NCBI GenBank assembly: GCA_964572685.1
Contig: CAZNFJ010000023.1
Location: forward strand, 1 to 27,165
Direction of reading: 5' to 3'
Length of the DNA: 27,165 nt
Source: UBA2653 sp964572685
Lineage (GTDB): Bacteria; Pseudomonadota; Gammaproteobacteria; Legionellales; Legionellaceae
Of the stretch, positions 25,820 through 27,165 are shown one piece after another; the stretch's first letter is position 1, and each line of letters begins with the position of its first letter. The notes beneath the pieces were generated by a model. It was not told where the DNA came from. It saw only the letters and a program-made list of their open reading frames with translations, and searched no databases. The position numbers were made by a program, and so were the translations under genes.

Positions 25820-26146
25820 TTATACTTCATGGGAATGAGGTTGATGGGCACACAAGGGGGAATGGATGACTTCAGGTTTTTTCTCCCATTCTTGAATGGA
25901 ATACAAGGACATTGTGCATGCATGAAGACCTTGTGAAAATTCATCTTTGAGAAGTTCTAGGACCATTCGATGCCTTTGAATACGTGTAAGGCTATCAAAT
26001 TGATGAGATACAATAATTAATTTAAAATGTGTTTCAGCGCCATCAGGAACGCGATGATTGGAGGATTCGTTGATAACATCAATAAATATTGCATGAAAAT
26101 GTTCTTTAATACAATGTTCAATTCTATTTTTTCGAGATGGGTTCAT
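25820..26146 (-). CDS. bolA: BolA family protein
   Basis: BolA proteins are small KH-like-fold partners of monothiol glutaredoxins that share a [2Fe-2S] cluster. E. coli BolA also acts as a transcription regulator of shape and biofilm genes. The 108-residue product shows the family core: IDVINESSNHRVPDGAETHF, IIVSHQFDSL and the helix with the conserved cluster-ligand histidine in IQRHRMVLELLKDE, followed by GLHACTMSLYSIQEW. An unusual tail, CAHQPHSHEV, adds one cysteine and three histidines. The ATG at 26146 lacks a clear binding site. A further-upstream ATG (26188) would add a hydrophobic stretch unlike the family and is rejected. The permease gene follows one base after its stop. Confidence 0.92.
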   Translation of the reverse strand: MNPSRKNRIEHCIKEHFHAIFIDVINESSNHRVPDGAETHFKLIIVSHQFDSLTRIQRHRMVLELLKDEFSQGLHACTMSLYSIQEWEKKPEVIHSPLCAHQPHSHEV

Positions 26147-26215
26147 AAAACAGATGATTTTTATACAAAATATTATATATAATAACATAGTAACATGATT
26201 TTGTAAGGAATAGAG
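26147..26215. promoter_or_regulatory. AT-rich bidirectional promoter region, bolA/pilA
   Basis: This 69-base gap between divergent bolA and the pilin gene contains TATAAT on the plus strand (26178-26183), which would serve the pilin, and overlapping TATAAT- and TATAAA-like boxes on the minus strand for bolA. No good -35 box is seen on either strand. No sigma-54 GG-N10-GC element, used by many pilA genes, is present. Confidence 0.4.
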
Positions 26216-26641
26216 ATGAAAAAATTGGTCAAAGGTTTTACCCTTTTAGAGATGATGTTGGTAATTGCTATCATTGGAATTATGGCCACTTTAGCAATTC
26301 CTGCATATCAAGATTATGTCACGCGCGCACGAGTCATGGAAGGATTGCAAATGTCTATGCCTGCTCGAATGGCTGTGAATGAAGTCTATCTTACGACACA
26401 TGAATTTCCAGTGAATCAACAAGCCTCCGGCTATGAGACGCCGAAAGCATCCAAAAATATTTCACAGATCAGTATTGCCTCTGGCACAGGAGTCATTACC
26501 ATTGATTATACTTCGCAAGCAGGTGGAGGTTCCTTGGTTTTATCACCAACAGCTCAAGCTGATGGTCAGTTATCCTGGGATTGTCAACAAGGTACACTGC
26601 CTGAAAAATTCAAGCCGCGTGTGTGTTTGGAAAAATCTTAA
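26216..26641 (+). CDS. pilA: Type IV pilin, PilA/PilE type
   Basis: This is the major-type pilin subunit of type IV pili, used for attachment, twitching and DNA uptake. The 141-residue precursor has a short leader MKKLVKG cut before F8 by prepilin peptidase. The mature protein begins FTLLEMMLVIAIIGIMATLAIPAYQDYVTRA, shown here as FTLLEMM then the hydrophobic helix, with the required Glu at mature position 5. Two cysteines near the end (C123, C137) can form the usual disulfide-bonded D-region. GGA lies 8 bases before the ATG. No other pilus genes are nearby, so the assembly machinery must be elsewhere. Its TAA overlaps the convergent gene's TAA within TTAA. Confidence 0.94.
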   Translation: MKKLVKGFTLLEMMLVIAIIGIMATLAIPAYQDYVTRARVMEGLQMSMPARMAVNEVYLTTHEFPVNQQASGYETPKASKNISQISIASGTGVITIDYTSQAGGGSLVLSPTAQADGQLSWDCQQGTLPEKFKPRVCLEKS

Positions 26642-27033
26642 GGCATACGTTTCATTGAGGAATAGGGTTCTAAATTTTTTATACTTTCTTCAATTTCTTC
26701 ATAGAGGCCTTTTTTTATCTCCAATTGATTGGATGCAGGTATCAAATGCTGGGTGAGGTTTTTTTCGAACTGAACACAAATGAGCATATTCCTTATCTCC
26801 ATTAAGCGTTCGGGTTCCAGATTAGCGGTAACATGTAAAGTCAACGATCTTTGAAATAATTGCTCGATGGTTTCACGCGGAATCTCTCTAATTTGCATTA
26901 GATTTCTAATATTTTGCGTATTACACAAGTTATCTAAAGTTTCTTCCGGAAACCTTAAATAGTTTTCTAACCAAACATTGCTGTTATTTAATAATAATTG
27001 TTGTATTGCATTTTGGACTTCTGGGCACTTCAT
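26638..27033 (-). CDS. Unknown soluble protein (131 aa) with C-terminal Glu block
   Basis: I do not recognise this protein. The ATG at 27033 has GAGG about 8 bases upstream. The 131-residue product has no signal peptide or membrane segment and appears largely alpha-helical, with many Leu, Asn and Glu residues (LENYLRFPEETLDNL, EPERLMEIRNML). Near the C-terminus EEIEE at 20-16 residues from the end matches the EExxE glutamate block reported for some Dot/Icm type IV secretion substrates, followed by a polar tail SSMKRMP. The substrate idea is inference only. The 3' end overlaps the pilin stop by four bases. The 132 bases beyond it to the window edge hold only a 13-codon frame (27123-27164) that I do not call a gene. 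Confidence 0.7.
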   Translation of the reverse strand: MKCPEVQNAIQQLLLNNSNVWLENYLRFPEETLDNLCNTQNIRNLMQIREIPRETIEQLFQRSLTLHVTANLEPERLMEIRNMLICVQFEKNLTQHLIPASNQLEIKKGLYEEIEESIKNLEPYSSMKRMP

Positions 27034-27165
27034 AATATTTTCCTCTTAATGTGACACAGATATAGTTTAGCATATTTTTGATTAGTCTGTTTTCTATAAA
27101 TCCAAAAGAACAGGGCAACCGCATGAGTGCTCAAAAAATACCATTTAATACTTTCTGTGCATAAT

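Noticed and set aside
26147..26215. Sigma-54 promoter for the pilin gene
   Set aside because: No GG-N10-GC pair is present upstream; the region fits sigma-70 -10 boxes instead.
27123..27164. 13-codon frame near the right edge (MSAQKIPF...)
   Set aside because: Too short to support without conservation. It could be a leader peptide or chance.

Overview
The window looks like a chromosomal segment of a low-GC intracellular-type gammaproteobacterium of the order Legionellales (Legionella/Coxiella relatives). The main reasons are an intact enhA-enhB-enhC set (a Legionella/Coxiella signature), a LetA/GacA-type regulator translationally coupled to uvrC, and the hemA-prfA-prmC order. No rRNA, tRNA, CRISPR array, insertion sequence or phage gene was seen. 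I assign the order from gene content and protein motifs read by eye, not from a database search.

Left part (1-5565, mostly minus strand). hemA, prfA, prmC and mpg form one tightly packed operon (4 bp overlap, abutting, 8 bp overlap) for tetrapyrrole synthesis, translation termination and alkylation repair. Downstream of mpg lies a second, decayed copy of the prmC 3' end plus mpg (1-640), broken by nonsense and frameshift changes. Upstream of hemA are a 94-residue unknown protein and comF. Divergent from comF is a bioC-like methyltransferase, followed by phenylalanine 4-hydroxylase (phhA).

Centre (7308-15862). letA-uvrC-gtrA is an overlapping plus-strand operon. A convergent, histidine-rich small membrane protein of unknown role follows. 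Divergent from it, behind a good sigma-70 promoter, is enhABC: an L,D-transpeptidase-fold protein, a small secreted protein and a large Sel1-repeat protein. trxB converges on enhC.

Right part (16021-27165). ftsK-lolA-yhdP-(unknown membrane protein)-mpl reads as one five-gene operon: DNA translocation at division, lipoprotein delivery to the outer membrane, lipid transport across the envelope and murein-peptide recycling. An APC-family permease and bolA run the other way, and a type IV pilin gene diverges from bolA. The last gene encodes an unknown 131-residue protein whose C-terminus has a glutamate block like that of some Dot/Icm substrates.

Taken together, much of the window concerns the cell envelope and peptidoglycan (enhABC, ftsK, lolA, yhdP, mpl, pilin), next to the LetA virulence/life-cycle regulator. 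Two patterns stand out. All four convergent gene pairs overlap at their 3' ends with no recognisable hairpin terminator between them. The intact Mpg also lacks a 15-codon segment that is still present in its decayed neighbour copy.
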